This document shows positions 19,186 through 27,829 of a stretch of DNA of 64,000 nucleotides, one piece after another. The stretch's first letter is position 1. The number at the start of each line of letters is the position of its first letter. The notes below the pieces were generated by a model. That model had not been told where the DNA came from. It ran no database searches and saw only the letters and a list, made by a program, of their open reading frames with translations. The stretch spans positions 4,588,001 to 4,652,000 of the forward strand of contig NZ_CP107852.1 of the NCBI RefSeq assembly GCF_036346875.1, read 5' to 3'. The position numbers were made by a program, and so were the translations under genes. Source of the stretch: Nocardia sp. NBC_00508 (lineage in GTDB: Bacteria; Actinomycetota; Actinomycetes; Mycobacteriales; Mycobacteriaceae).

Positions 19186-19263
19186 CGTCCCACTCCTCAC
19201 CACCAAACCGTCGGCCGGGAACCGGCCTCCCCCAACTATCCCGCCATCGCGGCGCGGCGTTAA

Positions 19264-19278
19264 CCCCCTTTCTGGGGG
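19264..19278 (-). terminator. Hairpin downstream of egtE
   Basis: Read on the minus strand: CCCCC-AGAAA-GGGGG, followed by TTAACG. It starts 20 bases after the egtE stop and precedes the acyl-AMP ligase gene. A compact stem-loop terminator candidate. Confidence 0.5.
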
Positions 19279-19297
19279 CGCAGGTCGACAGCCGGAA

Positions 19298-20482
19298 CTA
19301 GAGCGCCGCCACCGCGGCGACGAAGCGGTCGAGTTCGTCGAAGCCGACGAAGCAGTGCGGCGAGGCGCGCACGACCGACGCCAGGCCGCGGCCGGTCATG
19401 TCCAGCAGGGTCGAGCTCGCGTGGCTGACCGTGACGGTGATGTCCTGCGCCAGCAGCCGGTCGCGCACCTGGGCGGGGTCGACGCCGTCGACGGTGAACG
19501 ACACGATGCCGCTGTGCCGTATGCCGATATCGCGCACCGTCACGCCGGGAATCTCGGGCAGCGCCTTGCGCAGGTGTTCGGCGCGGGCGGCGATCGCGGC
19601 GTAGACGTCCTCCGGACCGAGGTCGAGCAGGTACCGCACAGCGGCGCCGAGGCCGAGCCGCCCCGCGACGTCGCATTCCCAGAACTCGAAGCGGCTGGCG
19701 TCGGGCGCGAGCCGGTAATCGCTCGGGCCGGTCCATTCCGCGCTGTGCAGGTCGAGCCGCTCGGGTTCCATGGACCGCGCCAACTCCGGGCGCAGGTACA
19801 GGAATCCGGTGCCGCGCGGGCCGCGCAGCCACTTCCGGCCGGTGGCCGACAGCGCGTCGACGCCGAGTTCGGCCACGTCCAGCGGCAGCTGTCCAGCGGA
19901 CTGGCACGCGTCCAGCAGCACCAGCGCGCCGACCGAGTGCGCGATCCTGGTCGCCTCGGCGGCCGGGTTCACCAGGCCGCCGTTGGTCGGCACGTGCAGC
20001 ACCGAGACCAGCTTGACCCGTTCGTCGACCAGCGCGGTCATGGCGTCGAGATCGATCTGTCCGCTGCTGTCGCTGGGGATTGTCTCCACCGTTGCGCCGG
20101 TGGCGCGGGCGCGCTGTAGCGCGGCGATGGCGTTGCTGGCGTAGTCGGCCTCGGAGACCAGGATGCGGTCCCCGGCGGAGAGCGGGACGGAGTAGAAGAA
20201 ATCCGCCCAGGAGCGGGTAGCGCTGTCGCTGAGCGCGATGCTCGTCGGCTCGGCGTTGATCAGCGCGCCGATCGCGGTCTTGACGTCGGCGAGGTCGTCG
20301 AGACGCTCGTTCGCGGCGCGGTAGCCGCCGATCTCGGCTTCCCGGCGCAGATGCGCGATGACGGTGTCCGTGACGACCCGGGGCGGTAGCGACGAACCTG
20401 CGCTGTCGAGGAAAACGGGACCTGGTCCGGGCCCGCAAACGCATCCGGGAGTGTCGGCTCGTACGCGATCGTCATCCAGCAT
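19298..20482 (-). CDS. egtE: Ergothioneine C-S lyase EgtE
   Basis: PLP-dependent fold-I (aminotransferase class V) enzyme that cleaves hercynylcysteine sulfoxide to ergothioneine in the last biosynthetic step. The catalytic lysine is in SATGRKWLRGPRG (K217); VLLDACQSAGQLP supplies the Asp that holds the pyridine nitrogen. It begins FLDSAGSSLPPRVV after a short leader. I choose ATG 20482 (394 residues), which has AAGG 8 bases upstream; ATG 20518 would add 12 residues. It is divergent from egtA, unlike the mycobacterial operon where egtE ends the series. The assignment to EgtE rests on class V motifs plus this position beside egtABCD. Confidence 0.88.
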   Translation of the reverse strand: MLDDDRVRADTPGCVCGPGPGPVFLDSAGSSLPPRVVTDTVIAHLRREAEIGGYRAANERLDDLADVKTAIGALINAEPTSIALSDSATRSWADFFYSVPLSAGDRILVSEADYASNAIAALQRARATGATVETIPSDSSGQIDLDAMTALVDERVKLVSVLHVPTNGGLVNPAAEATRIAHSVGALVLLDACQSAGQLPLDVAELGVDALSATGRKWLRGPRGTGFLYLRPELARSMEPERLDLHSAEWTGPSDYRLAPDASRFEFWECDVAGRLGLGAAVRYLLDLGPEDVYAAIAARAEHLRKALPEIPGVTVRDIGIRHSGIVSFTVDGVDPAQVRDRLLAQDITVTVSHASSTLLDMTGRGLASVVRASPHCFVGFDELDRFVAAVAAL

Positions 20483-20659
20483 GCAGCCGACCTTAACGGG
20501 TGGATTGTTCGGCTTCATGTCGGTTTCTTGTCGGTCTTCGTGGCTACGCTGGATGGACGCCGCGCGCGAAAGGTGGGTCCCGGAGGGGAATACGCCCGAG
20601 CCGCGCGGCGATAACCGAAGAGCAGCGGACTACATCTCGGACGCCCAGTGGAGGTTGGC

Positions 20660-22006
20660 ATGGCGGTCACGCTCGAGAGACTCCAGACGGCCAGTTGTGC
20701 CACCGAGCAGGGGGAATTGTCCACCCGCGCGGCGGCGGAGGCGTATATCGGCGGCGTCTGCTTCAAGCTGGGACCACCCGCCTTGATCGGCGCCGAACTC
20801 GAATGGCTCACGGTGCAGGGTGAGTGTTCGGCCTCCGGCCCTTCGGCCGCTCCGCGTCCGCAGCTGTCTGCTCTGGCGGATGCCCTCGGACCGTACGCAC
20901 CGCGGTCCATCGCCGCTGATTCGCCGGCGCTCGCTCTGCCGGGGGGCAGCCGGGTCACTCTCGAGCCCGGTGGTCAAATCGAACTCTCCAGTGCCCCCTA
21001 CGGTACTGCCGCGCAGCTGTGTGACCGGCTGCGCGAGGATGCCCGCCTGTTGCGGGAACTTCTCGAATCCCGGTCCATTCGCCCCATTTCCCTCGCCGCC
21101 GACGCGGATCGCCGCCCCAAACGCCTGCTTCAGCTGCCGCGCTATCGCGCGATGGAGCGATCCTTCGGCGGCATCGGGCCGTTCGGCAAGCTGATGATGT
21201 GCAATACCGCCGCCACCCAGGTCAGCGTCGACGCAGGCGGCGACCGCGCGGAGGTCACCGCGCGCTGGACCGCGCTGTATGCGATCGGTCCCGCCCTACT
21301 CGCGGCCTTCGCCTGTTCGCCCGCCCTGCGCGGCGCGCCGCCCGGCACGTGGGCGTCCCAGCGCATGCGGGCCTGGCTCCGGCTGGACAACGCCCGAACC
21401 CGCCCACAGGTGCTGGACTGGGCCGACCCGGTCGCCGCGTACGGCAGATGGGCGCTGGACGTACCGCTGCTGTGCGTGCGCCGACCCGACGACGCCGGCG
21501 AGCCCGGTAACGGCCACCACGGCGGATGGTTCGCACCGCCCGGCGCGACCTTCGCCGACTGGCTGTCCGGCGCGCTGGACGACGAGGTGGGCCGTCGCCC
21601 CGATACCGGCGATCTCGACTATCACCTGACCACGCTGTTCCCACCGGTGCGCGCCTCGGGTCATCTCGAGGTCCGCTACATCGACGCTCAGCCCGGCGAC
21701 GCGTGGACCGTTCCGGTCCACGTCATCGACGCGCTCCTGTCCAGCCCGGCGGTGGTCGCGGAGGCGACCTCGCTCGCCGCGCCGCTCGCCGATCGCTGGG
21801 TCGACGCCGCCCGCTCCGGGTTGGCCGACCCGGACATCCGGGCGGGCGCGGTCGCCCTGCTGCGGCTCGCGGCAGCGCATGCGGCGACCGAGCAGGCGGC
21901 CCGCGCCGTCGAATCCGCCGCCGAACGATGTCGCAGCGGTCGCATCCCGACCGAGGACGACATCGTGAACAGTGTCGGTGCAGACCCTCCGGGAGCCGAC
22001 CGATGA
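20660..22006 (+). CDS. egtA: Glutamate-cysteine ligase EgtA
   Basis: Makes gamma-glutamylcysteine, the sulfur donor used by EgtB. A 448-residue GCS2-type ATP-dependent ligase: GPPALIGAELEWLTV holds the Glu/Mg site near the N terminus, GGQIELSSAPY follows near residue 100, RYRAMERSFGGIGPFG near 160 and MMCNTAATQVSVD near 180. ATG 20660 has GGAGG 5 bases upstream (20650-20654). Its C-terminal tail (SGRIPTEDDIVNSVGADPPGADR spans the last 23 codons) is copied in degenerate form just downstream, producing two tiny coupled ORFs before egtB. First gene of the egtABCD run. Confidence 0.93.
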   Translation: MAVTLERLQTASCATEQGELSTRAAAEAYIGGVCFKLGPPALIGAELEWLTVQGECSASGPSAAPRPQLSALADALGPYAPRSIAADSPALALPGGSRVTLEPGGQIELSSAPYGTAAQLCDRLREDARLLRELLESRSIRPISLAADADRRPKRLLQLPRYRAMERSFGGIGPFGKLMMCNTAATQVSVDAGGDRAEVTARWTALYAIGPALLAAFACSPALRGAPPGTWASQRMRAWLRLDNARTRPQVLDWADPVAAYGRWALDVPLLCVRRPDDAGEPGNGHHGGWFAPPGATFADWLSGALDDEVGRRPDTGDLDYHLTTLFPPVRASGHLEVRYIDAQPGDAWTVPVHVIDALLSSPAVVAEATSLAAPLADRWVDAARSGLADPDIRAGAVALLRLAAAHAATEQAARAVESAAERCRSGRIPTEDDIVNSVGADPPGADR

Positions 22007-22122
22007 CGAGGAACCTGCCGTGCATTGCCGACCAAGCATCGGCCGACCGAGCCCGCATGGGCCGCGGTCCCATCCCGGCCGAGGATGGTGCCGGCACACA
22101 GCCTCCGGGAGCGGCCCCGTGA
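22003..22122 (+). CDS. Putative small ORF between egtA and egtB, number 1
   Basis: A 39-codon frame whose ATG overlaps the egtA stop (ATGA, 22003-22006) and whose stop overlaps the next small ORF's start (GTGA, 22119-22122). CCTCCGGGAGC lies upstream. Its N terminus MTRNLPCIADQASADRARM resembles the next small ORF (MTTYLPRIVDRTPVDQDSK: M, T, L, P, I, D and D match). Its C terminus (IPAEDGAGTQPPGAAP) mirrors the EgtA tail (IPTED...DPPGADR). It therefore looks like a degenerate tandem copy of the egtA 3' end. Whether it is translated to a stable peptide is unknown. Confidence 0.4.
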   Translation: MTRNLPCIADQASADRARMGRGPIPAEDGAGTQPPGAAP

Positions 22123-22256
22123 CGACCTACCTCCCACGCATCGTCGACCGCACGCCGGTCGACCAGGACAGCAAGAGCCCGATCACCCGTAGCCGCAGTG
22201 ACTCCACCGGCCGCGACGACGCCGACCAGCACGACTCTCGGAGACGTTTCCCGTGA
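22119..22256 (+). CDS. Putative small ORF between egtA and egtB, number 2
   Basis: A 45-codon frame starting at GTG 22119 in a GTGA overlap with the previous small ORF, and ending in a GTGA overlap with the egtB start (22253-22256). CCTCCGGGAGC again lies just upstream. Its 5' 48 bases match small ORF 1 at 31 of 48 positions by eye. The product would be hydrophilic, Asp/Arg/Ser-rich, with no signal or TM segment. It may exist only to carry ribosomes from egtA to egtB. Confidence 0.4.
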   Translation: MTTYLPRIVDRTPVDQDSKSPITRSRSDSTGRDDADQHDSRRRFP

Positions 22257-23599
22257 CCACTTCACATCCCGCCCCGACCGACCACTCCGGCACCGAACAA
22301 CTCCGCGACCGGATCGCCGAGGTACTCACGCGCGCACGGCAGCGCACCATCACTCTCACCGACTGTGTCGACGAAGCCGAACTGGTAGCCCAGCATTCGC
22401 GGTTGATGAGCCCGCTGGTCTGGGATCTCGCGCACATCGGCAATCAGGAAGAACTCTGGCTCGTTCGCGACGTCGGCGGCCGCGAGCCGGTGCGCGCCGA
22501 CATCGACGAACTCTATGACGCGTTCAGGCACGCCCGCGCCAACCGGCCCGGGCTGCCGCTGCTCGACCCGACGCAGGCCCGCGGTTACGTCGGCACCGTG
22601 CGCGACAAGGTGTGGGATGTGCTGGAGCGCAGCGACTTACAGGGCAGGCCACTGGTCGACGGCGGTTTCGCCTTCGGCATGATCGCCCAGCACGAGCAGC
22701 AGCACGACGAAACCATGCTGGCCACCCACCAGCTGCGCGCCGGCGTCGCCGTGCTCTCCGCGGCGGCCGCGCCGAGCGCTGCGGCGGCCGTGGGCGCGGA
22801 CGTCGTCGTCCCCGCGGGCGAGTTCACCATGGGCACTTCGACCGACGCCTGGGCGCTGGACAACGAGCGTCCCGCCCATCAGGTGTGGGTTCCCGGCTTC
22901 GCGATCGATGCCGCACCCGTGACCAACGAGCAGTACCTCGCCTTCCTCGACGACGGCGGCTACGAGCGTCCCGAACTCTGGTCCGAGCGCGGCTGGGCAC
23001 ACCGACAGGCGGCCGGTCTTGTCGCACCGCAATTCTGGGAGCGCGACCCGTCCGGGCGTTGGTGGCGGCGGGTGTTCGGGGTGATGACCGCGCTGCGGCC
23101 GGGTCAGCCGGTTGTCCACGTGTGCTGGTTCGAGGCCGAGGCCTATGCGAACTGGGCGGGCAAGCGGCTGCCCACCGAAGCCGAATGGGAGAAGGCGGCC
23201 AGATTCGACCCGGCCACCGGCGCGTCACGCCGATTCCCCTGGGGTGACGCCGATCCCGACCTCACCACCGCGAATCTGGGGCAGCACCATCTGGAACCAG
23301 CCGAGGTCGGCGCGTATCCCGCCGGTGCGTCTCCCGCGGGTGTGCACCAGCTGATCGGCGACGTCTGGGAATGGACCGCGTCGGGTTTCGAGGCCTACCC
23401 GGGCTTCCGCCCCTTCCCGTACCGGGAGTACTCCGAGGTGTTCTTCGGCGGCGACTACCGCGTGCTACGCGGCGGCTCCTTCGGAACCGATCCGGTCGCC
23501 TGCCGCGGCACCTTCCGTAACTGGGACCATCCCATTCGTCGCCAGATCTTCGCCGGCTTCCGCTTGGCGCGCGATCTGCGACCGGGAGAAGGCGAGTGA
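22253..23599 (+). CDS. egtB: Hercynylcysteine S-oxide synthase EgtB
   Basis: Non-haem iron sulfoxide synthase that joins gamma-glutamylcysteine to hercynine with O2. The 448-residue protein has an N-terminal DinB-type helical domain and a C-terminal FGE/sulfatase-modifying domain. Iron ligands fit His61 (LAHIGNQEE) and His147/His151 (HEQQHDE), the spacing seen in mycobacterial EgtB. The C-terminal domain shows PVTNEQYLAFLDDGGY, LPTEAEWEKAARFD, GDVWEWTAS and the end RNWDHPIRRQIFAGFRLARD. GTG 22253 overlaps the stop of small ORF 2 by four bases, implying coupled translation. Confidence 0.96.
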   Translation: MTTSHPAPTDHSGTEQLRDRIAEVLTRARQRTITLTDCVDEAELVAQHSRLMSPLVWDLAHIGNQEELWLVRDVGGREPVRADIDELYDAFRHARANRPGLPLLDPTQARGYVGTVRDKVWDVLERSDLQGRPLVDGGFAFGMIAQHEQQHDETMLATHQLRAGVAVLSAAAAPSAAAAVGADVVVPAGEFTMGTSTDAWALDNERPAHQVWVPGFAIDAAPVTNEQYLAFLDDGGYERPELWSERGWAHRQAAGLVAPQFWERDPSGRWWRRVFGVMTALRPGQPVVHVCWFEAEAYANWAGKRLPTEAEWEKAARFDPATGASRRFPWGDADPDLTTANLGQHHLEPAEVGAYPAGASPAGVHQLIGDVWEWTASGFEAYPGFRPFPYREYSEVFFGGDYRVLRGGSFGTDPVACRGTFRNWDHPIRRQIFAGFRLARDLRPGEGE

Positions 23600-23751
23600 G
23601 CCGGCCTCGTCATGGTCTCGGTGCGCAGCTCACCGCTGGCAGTGGCACGTCCGGCCGTCGCGGCGGTGTGCGCGGACGACGCTCAGGGGGGCCGTGCGAA
23701 CCGACCCGCATGCGCCCCACACCCACGGAACCGGCGGGCGCCCATGTGTAG
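23596..23751 (+). CDS. Putative small ORF between egtB and egtC
   Basis: A 51-codon frame opening at a GTG that overlaps the egtB stop (23596-23599) and ending at TAG 23749-23751, inside the first codons of egtC. It is Arg/Gly/Pro-rich (RPRHGLGAQLTAGSG), a composition often seen in spurious frames of GC-rich DNA, and it does not resemble the two small ORFs before egtB. Its exact overlap with both flanking genes is the only reason to list it. Coding status doubtful. Confidence 0.25.
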   Translation: MSRPRHGLGAQLTAGSGTSGRRGGVRGRRSGGPCEPTRMRPTPTEPAGAHV

Positions 23752-24550
23752 ACATCTGGGCTATGTCGGTCCGTCGGTGCGTGTCGGTGAGATGCTGACG
23801 CTCGGATCGCATTCGCTGCGCACCCAGTCGTGGGCCCCGCGGGATATGCGCCGCGGCGGCACCATCAACGCTGATGGTTTCGGCGTCGCCTGGTGGCACA
23901 CCGTGCAAGACGTGGTCACCGTCAGCCGGTATCGCAACGCCGCGCCGATCTGGACCGATCCTGCGGTGGACGAGGTGCTGCCGCAGCTGGAATCCTCCGC
24001 GATGCTCGGCGCGGTGCGGTCGGCGACGGTCGGCATGCCGGTGGAGCGGTCCGCCTGCGCGCCGTTCACCCGGGACCGCTGGGCCTTCAGCCACAACGGC
24101 GTGGTTCCGGACTGGCGCCGCACTTTGACCGCGGTGGCCGCCGAGTTCGCGCTCATCGCCGCCGAACTCGGCGCCGAGGAACTGTTCACCCCCGCGCGGC
24201 TGCTGGAGGCGGAGTCCGCCACCGACACCGCCACGCTGTGGGTGCTGCTGTGCGATCTGCTGGCCACCAGTTCGCCGGACGGCGAGTGGTCCGCGGCTCC
24301 GGCGGCGTTGCGGCTGCTCGTTTCCGCGATCCTCGACCGGGCGCCGGAGGCGCGCCTGAACTTCCTGCTCTCCGACGGTGCGCAATTGTGGGCGACCACC
24401 TGCCACCACTCGTTGTCGGCGCTGGTCACCGACGACTTCGCGATCGTGTCCTCCGAACCGTTCGACGACGACCCCCGCTGGCGGTCGATCCCGGACCGCA
24501 GCCTGGTGACCGCCAGGCCGGGCGAGTTGTCCGTCGACACCCTCCTCTGA
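23744..24550 (+). CDS. egtC: Gamma-glutamyl-hercynylcysteine S-oxide hydrolase EgtC
   Basis: Removes the gamma-glutamyl group after the EgtB step. A class II (Ntn) glutamine-amidotransferase-like hydrolase of 268 residues; the nucleophile is Cys2 after Met removal (MCRHLGYVGPS). INADGFGVAWW near residue 44 and RDRWAFSHNG near 110 are standard for the fold. ATG 23744 is chosen because it places Cys at position 2; an in-frame ATG farther upstream (23612) would bury it. It is followed by egtD after 17 bases. Confidence 0.94.
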   Translation: MCRHLGYVGPSVRVGEMLTLGSHSLRTQSWAPRDMRRGGTINADGFGVAWWHTVQDVVTVSRYRNAAPIWTDPAVDEVLPQLESSAMLGAVRSATVGMPVERSACAPFTRDRWAFSHNGVVPDWRRTLTAVAAEFALIAAELGAEELFTPARLLEAESATDTATLWVLLCDLLATSSPDGEWSAAPAALRLLVSAILDRAPEARLNFLLSDGAQLWATTCHHSLSALVTDDFAIVSSEPFDDDPRWRSIPDRSLVTARPGELSVDTLL

Positions 24551-24567
24551 CCCGAAAGGCCCCTGCC

Positions 24568-25536
24568 ATGACCGCAGCGACCCTGGACATCCACCTCACC
24601 GACGACGACCTGACCGCGGCTCTGCGCTCGGACGCCCGGCTGGGCCTGACCGCGAACCCGAAGTGGCTGCCGCCCAAGTGGTTCTACGACGCCAAGGGCA
24701 GCGAGCTGTTCGAGCGGATCACCGAGCTGCCCGAGTACTACCCGACCCGCACCGAGCGCGCCCTCCTGGAGCGGGTGGTCGGCGAGATCGCCCGTGCTGC
24801 GCAGGCCGAGGTGCTGGTCGAGCTCGGCGCGGGTTCGGCGGCCAAGACTCGGTTGCTGCTCACCGCGCTGAGCGCTGGGGGCCCGCTGAAGACCTATGTG
24901 CCGCAGGATGTTTCGTCGGCGCTGCGGGTCACGGCGGACGAGGTCGCGGCCGAGTTCCCTGGCCTCGCCGTGCACGGTGTGGTCAGCGATTTCACCGACA
25001 CGCTGCAGAATCTGCCGCGCGGTGGCCGCAGGATGATCGCTTTCCTCGGCGGCACCATCGGCAACCTGGTCCCCGAGGAACGGGCCGAGTTCCTGGTCCG
25101 AATCCACGACGTGCTCGAGCCCGGCGAGCATGTGCTACTTGGCGCCGGGCTGGTCATCGACCCGGCGGTGCTGGTCCCCGCCTACGACGACGCGGCAGGC
25201 GTCACCGCCGAGTTCAACCGCAACGTGTTGCATGTGCTGAACTCCCGCTTGCGCGCCGACTTCGCGCCGGCGAAATTCCGGCACGTCGCGGTCTGGGACC
25301 CGGTGCAGGAGTGGATCGAGATGCGGTTGGAGGCGAGTGAGGACATGACCGTCACGGTCGCCGACCTCGATCTCACCGTCGGCTTCGCCCGCGGCGAGCA
25401 GCTGCGCACCGAGATCTCGGCGAAATTCCGGGCCGAGCGCCTCGACGCCGAACTCGCCGCCGCGGGCTTCGCCACGCAGAACGTGTGGACCGATCCGGAC
25501 GCGCGGTTCGCACTGGTGCTCGCCGAACGCCGCTGA
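24568..25536 (+). CDS. egtD: L-histidine N-alpha-methyltransferase EgtD
   Basis: Trimethylates histidine to hercynine using SAM, the first committed step of ergothioneine synthesis. The 322-residue protein has WLPPKWFYDAKGSELFERIT and LPEYYPTRTE in the N-terminal substrate region, the SAM-binding LVELGAGSAAKTRLL near residue 89, and FLGGTIGN near 158. The C terminus ends in ALVLAER. Length equals the mycobacterial enzyme (about 321). Last gene of the egtABCD run; a strong hairpin follows 7 bases after the stop. Confidence 0.96.
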   Translation: MTAATLDIHLTDDDLTAALRSDARLGLTANPKWLPPKWFYDAKGSELFERITELPEYYPTRTERALLERVVGEIARAAQAEVLVELGAGSAAKTRLLLTALSAGGPLKTYVPQDVSSALRVTADEVAAEFPGLAVHGVVSDFTDTLQNLPRGGRRMIAFLGGTIGNLVPEERAEFLVRIHDVLEPGEHVLLGAGLVIDPAVLVPAYDDAAGVTAEFNRNVLHVLNSRLRADFAPAKFRHVAVWDPVQEWIEMRLEASEDMTVTVADLDLTVGFARGEQLRTEISAKFRAERLDAELAAAGFATQNVWTDPDARFALVLAERR

Positions 25537-25543
25537 CCGTCTG

Positions 25544-25586
25544 CCGGTGCGCCGGGCGGGGCGGGTCGCCTCGTCCGGCGCACCGG
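25544..25586. terminator. Bidirectional terminator hairpin
   Basis: CCGGTGCGCCGG (25544-25555) pairs perfectly with CCGGCGCACCGG (25575-25586) across a 19-base loop. It sits between the convergent egtD and DUF2461 genes and could end transcription from both sides. Confidence 0.65.
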
Positions 25587-25634
25587 GCGGGTCGTCGCCC
25601 TCGATGACGTCCAGGCCGGTGTCGGTGGCGCGCG

Positions 25635-26279
25635 CTACGCCGGCGCACCGCCGACCACCGCGGCCAGCCACTCGATCAGCGGCCGCATCGTCTCCCAGGC
25701 GGCGCGCACTTCCTTCGCCGCCCGCGGCGTCTCCAGCCATGCGGGCGCCCCGAATTCCTTTCCACAGGTGAGGGACTTGTGCCGGAGCAGGTCGATGCGC
25801 GGATGGTCGGCGTCGTAGCCCTTGGGCTTGGTCTTCAGCTTCTCGCCGCCGATCGCGAAGCCCGCCTCGGCCAGTTTCCCGAGAATCGCCGCCAGCTCGG
25901 GTCCGCGCACGTCGTCATCGATAGTGGCGCGCAGCTGCGTGAGCTGGTCGGGGGAGCCCTGATAGAAGCCGCCGCCGATGTACAGCCCCGCGGCGCCGAT
26001 CTGGACGTACCAGCCGACGCCCGGAGCGGCGCGCACCACGGCGCCCTGGGCGGTCTTGTACGGCGATTTGTCCTTGGCGAACCGAACATCGCGGTACGGC
26101 CGGAAGATCTTGGCGGACCCGAAGGCCGGTTCGAGGTCGGCGACCAGCGCGGTCATCGGCTGTTTCACCGCGCGCTCGTAGGTCTCCTTGTTCGCCGTCC
26201 AGAAGGCTTTGGAGTTGTCGGCCTCGAGATCTTCGTAGAAGTCCAATCCGATAAGGGGGAAGCCTGCGAATCCGGTCAT
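25635..26279 (-). CDS. DUF2461 family protein
   Basis: A 214-residue protein of the DUF2461 (TIGR02453) family, whose biochemical role is unknown. Family marks are GLDFYEDLEADNSKAFWTANKETYE at the N terminus (written here as two overlapping motifs, DFYEDLEADN and KAFWTANKE), then FRPYRDVRFAKDKSPYKT near residue 60 and LYIGGGFYQ near 98. ATG 26279 places the first motif at residue 10. It converges on egtD across a strong hairpin. No regulatory site is seen. Confidence 0.9.
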   Translation of the reverse strand: MTGFAGFPLIGLDFYEDLEADNSKAFWTANKETYERAVKQPMTALVADLEPAFGSAKIFRPYRDVRFAKDKSPYKTAQGAVVRAAPGVGWYVQIGAAGLYIGGGFYQGSPDQLTQLRATIDDDVRGPELAAILGKLAEAGFAIGGEKLKTKPKGYDADHPRIDLLRHKSLTCGKEFGAPAWLETPRAAKEVRAAWETMRPLIEWLAAVVGGAPA

Positions 26280-26365
26280 GATCGTGCCTCGATCGCAGCT
26301 GTACGGTCTTCGCGGAAACCCAGGCCTGCCAACGGGACTACACCGAATCGACGCATACGGGAAAT

Positions 26366-27268
26366 CTACGTCGTCAACTCTCCGCCGAACATGACGAACC
26401 CGACGATGAAGCCGATCACCATCCCGACGCCCGACGCGATGGCGGCCCATTTGCCGAGCGATTCCCCCTTGTTGTGCCCGATCACGCCGAGCACGATCCC
26501 GGCCGGGCCGAACAAGATCGGGCAGAACAACACCGCCGTCACCGCGCAGACGAATCCGATGATGGAGTACACCTGGCTACCCGACTGCCGGGGCGGGGTG
26601 GCATAGGGTTCGTACCCCTGCTGCGGGTAGGACGGGTAGCCGTACTGCGGCGGCTGCGGCCCCGCCGGGGGATAGTTGTACGGGTACTGCGGTTGACCGC
26701 TCGGCGGGTAGGGCTGCTGAGCATCGGCAGGCGGCTGCCCGGCCGGGGGATACGGCGGCTGCTCGCCTGGAGGGTATTGCGGTGGACCGCCCGACCCGTA
26801 CCGCGTTTGATCACCCGGCGTGAACGGCGTCGTCGACTCGTCGCTCGGAGGTTGCGGTGCGGAGCCGGACAACGGGGTTTCCGGTGGCTGGCCCGGTGCG
26901 GCGGGTTCGGCTCCCCACGATTGCTGACCGCTCCGGCCATCGGCGCCCCACTGCTGCGGTTCAGAGGGCTGCCCGCTGGGTTCCGCGCCCCACTGCCCGC
27001 CTAACGGGCCAGCGGGCGGCGCGCCGGTGGGCTGCCACCATTGCGCGGCGGGCTGGCCTTCGACTGGACCCGGCTCGCCTTCATATGGCTGTTGCGTGGG
27101 CGTCGGTTCTTCCTCGGCGGATTCGCCGCCCGGCGCCGACGACGGGGTATCCCCGGTCGGCGGCTGTGCGGATTCGCCGCCGGACGCGTCCCCGGTGTGC
27201 TTCGACGACGGCGACGTGGATGGGCGCTGCGCGTCGTCCGTCGGTCCCGGATCCTTCGGCGTGCTCAT
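26366..27268 (-). CDS. DUF4190-type membrane protein with proline-rich N-terminal region
   Basis: A 300-residue protein in two parts. Residues 1 to about 225 are Pro/Gln/Gly/Ser-rich with many short repeats such as QPPYPP, QPPADAQ and GQPQYPY, and are probably disordered. The last about 70 residues hold two transmembrane helices (VYSIIGFVCAVTAVLFCPI and GKWAAIASGVGMVIGFIVG) joined by GPAGIVLGVIGHNKGES, the DUF4190 pattern. Such proteins are common in mycolic-acid bacteria, but their role is unknown. A cell-envelope or cell-division scaffold is possible and unproven. ATG 27268 begins MSTPKDPGPTDD. Confidence 0.82.
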   Translation of the reverse strand: MSTPKDPGPTDDAQRPSTSPSSKHTGDASGGESAQPPTGDTPSSAPGGESAEEEPTPTQQPYEGEPGPVEGQPAAQWWQPTGAPPAGPLGGQWGAEPSGQPSEPQQWGADGRSGQQSWGAEPAAPGQPPETPLSGSAPQPPSDESTTPFTPGDQTRYGSGGPPQYPPGEQPPYPPAGQPPADAQQPYPPSGQPQYPYNYPPAGPQPPQYGYPSYPQQGYEPYATPPRQSGSQVYSIIGFVCAVTAVLFCPILFGPAGIVLGVIGHNKGESLGKWAAIASGVGMVIGFIVGFVMFGGELTT

Positions 27269-27371
27269 CGCACCCTCCTCGTATCGTCCCGGTCACGCCA
27301 CCTATGCCTACCACGGCGAACTCGTCGTCATACCCGATTGCGCCGGTGTGGCGCACCGGGCCGGGGCACGC

Positions 27372-27632
27372 TCAGAGGTCCTCCTCGCTGACGATCTCGA
27401 TCGCGGCCACCTCGGCGGACCGGTCGTCGGCTTCGTCCTGCTCGGCGCGGCCGTCGCTCTGTGTCCATTCCTGGTCGAGCTCGTCACCGATGCCGAGCCT
27501 GCCGTCGTCCTCGTTCTCGTGGTAGCGGATGGTCAGATCTTCGGGCGGATCCTCGATGTTGCGCTGATACTCGCGGATCTCGTCCTCTTGGTCGTCATCC
27601 CCCATCTCGTTTTCCAACGGGTCACGGTCCAT
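27372..27632 (-). CDS. Small acidic protein, unknown function
   Basis: An 86-residue, strongly acidic protein (MDRDPLENEMGDDDQEDE at the start) with no Cys and no membrane segment. The end, RSAEVAAIEIVSEEDL, recalls the DUF5709 family of actinobacterial acidic proteins, but I hold that link weakly. ATG 27632 is used; a second ATG nine codons in is possible. It stands alone, upstream of the proline-rich membrane protein on the same strand, 103 bases away. Confidence 0.6.
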   Translation of the reverse strand: MDRDPLENEMGDDDQEDEIREYQRNIEDPPEDLTIRYHENEDDGRLGIGDELDQEWTQSDGRAEQDEADDRSAEVAAIEIVSEEDL

Positions 27633-27829
27633 ACCCCCAGTATCCCCGCTCCTCGCCGCAACTAACGGTTGCAGGACGCGACACCCGACATGTCCAACGC
27701 ACCTTCAACGCAACAGCTGGTTTCGCAAGCACATGGGTAACTCCATGTACTCGCATCGAACTAGCTTGCGATTGGCATCGTTGGGGAGTGTCTGATTAAG
27801 GGTGGATCCGACCTCGGTGTTGGTTAGTT

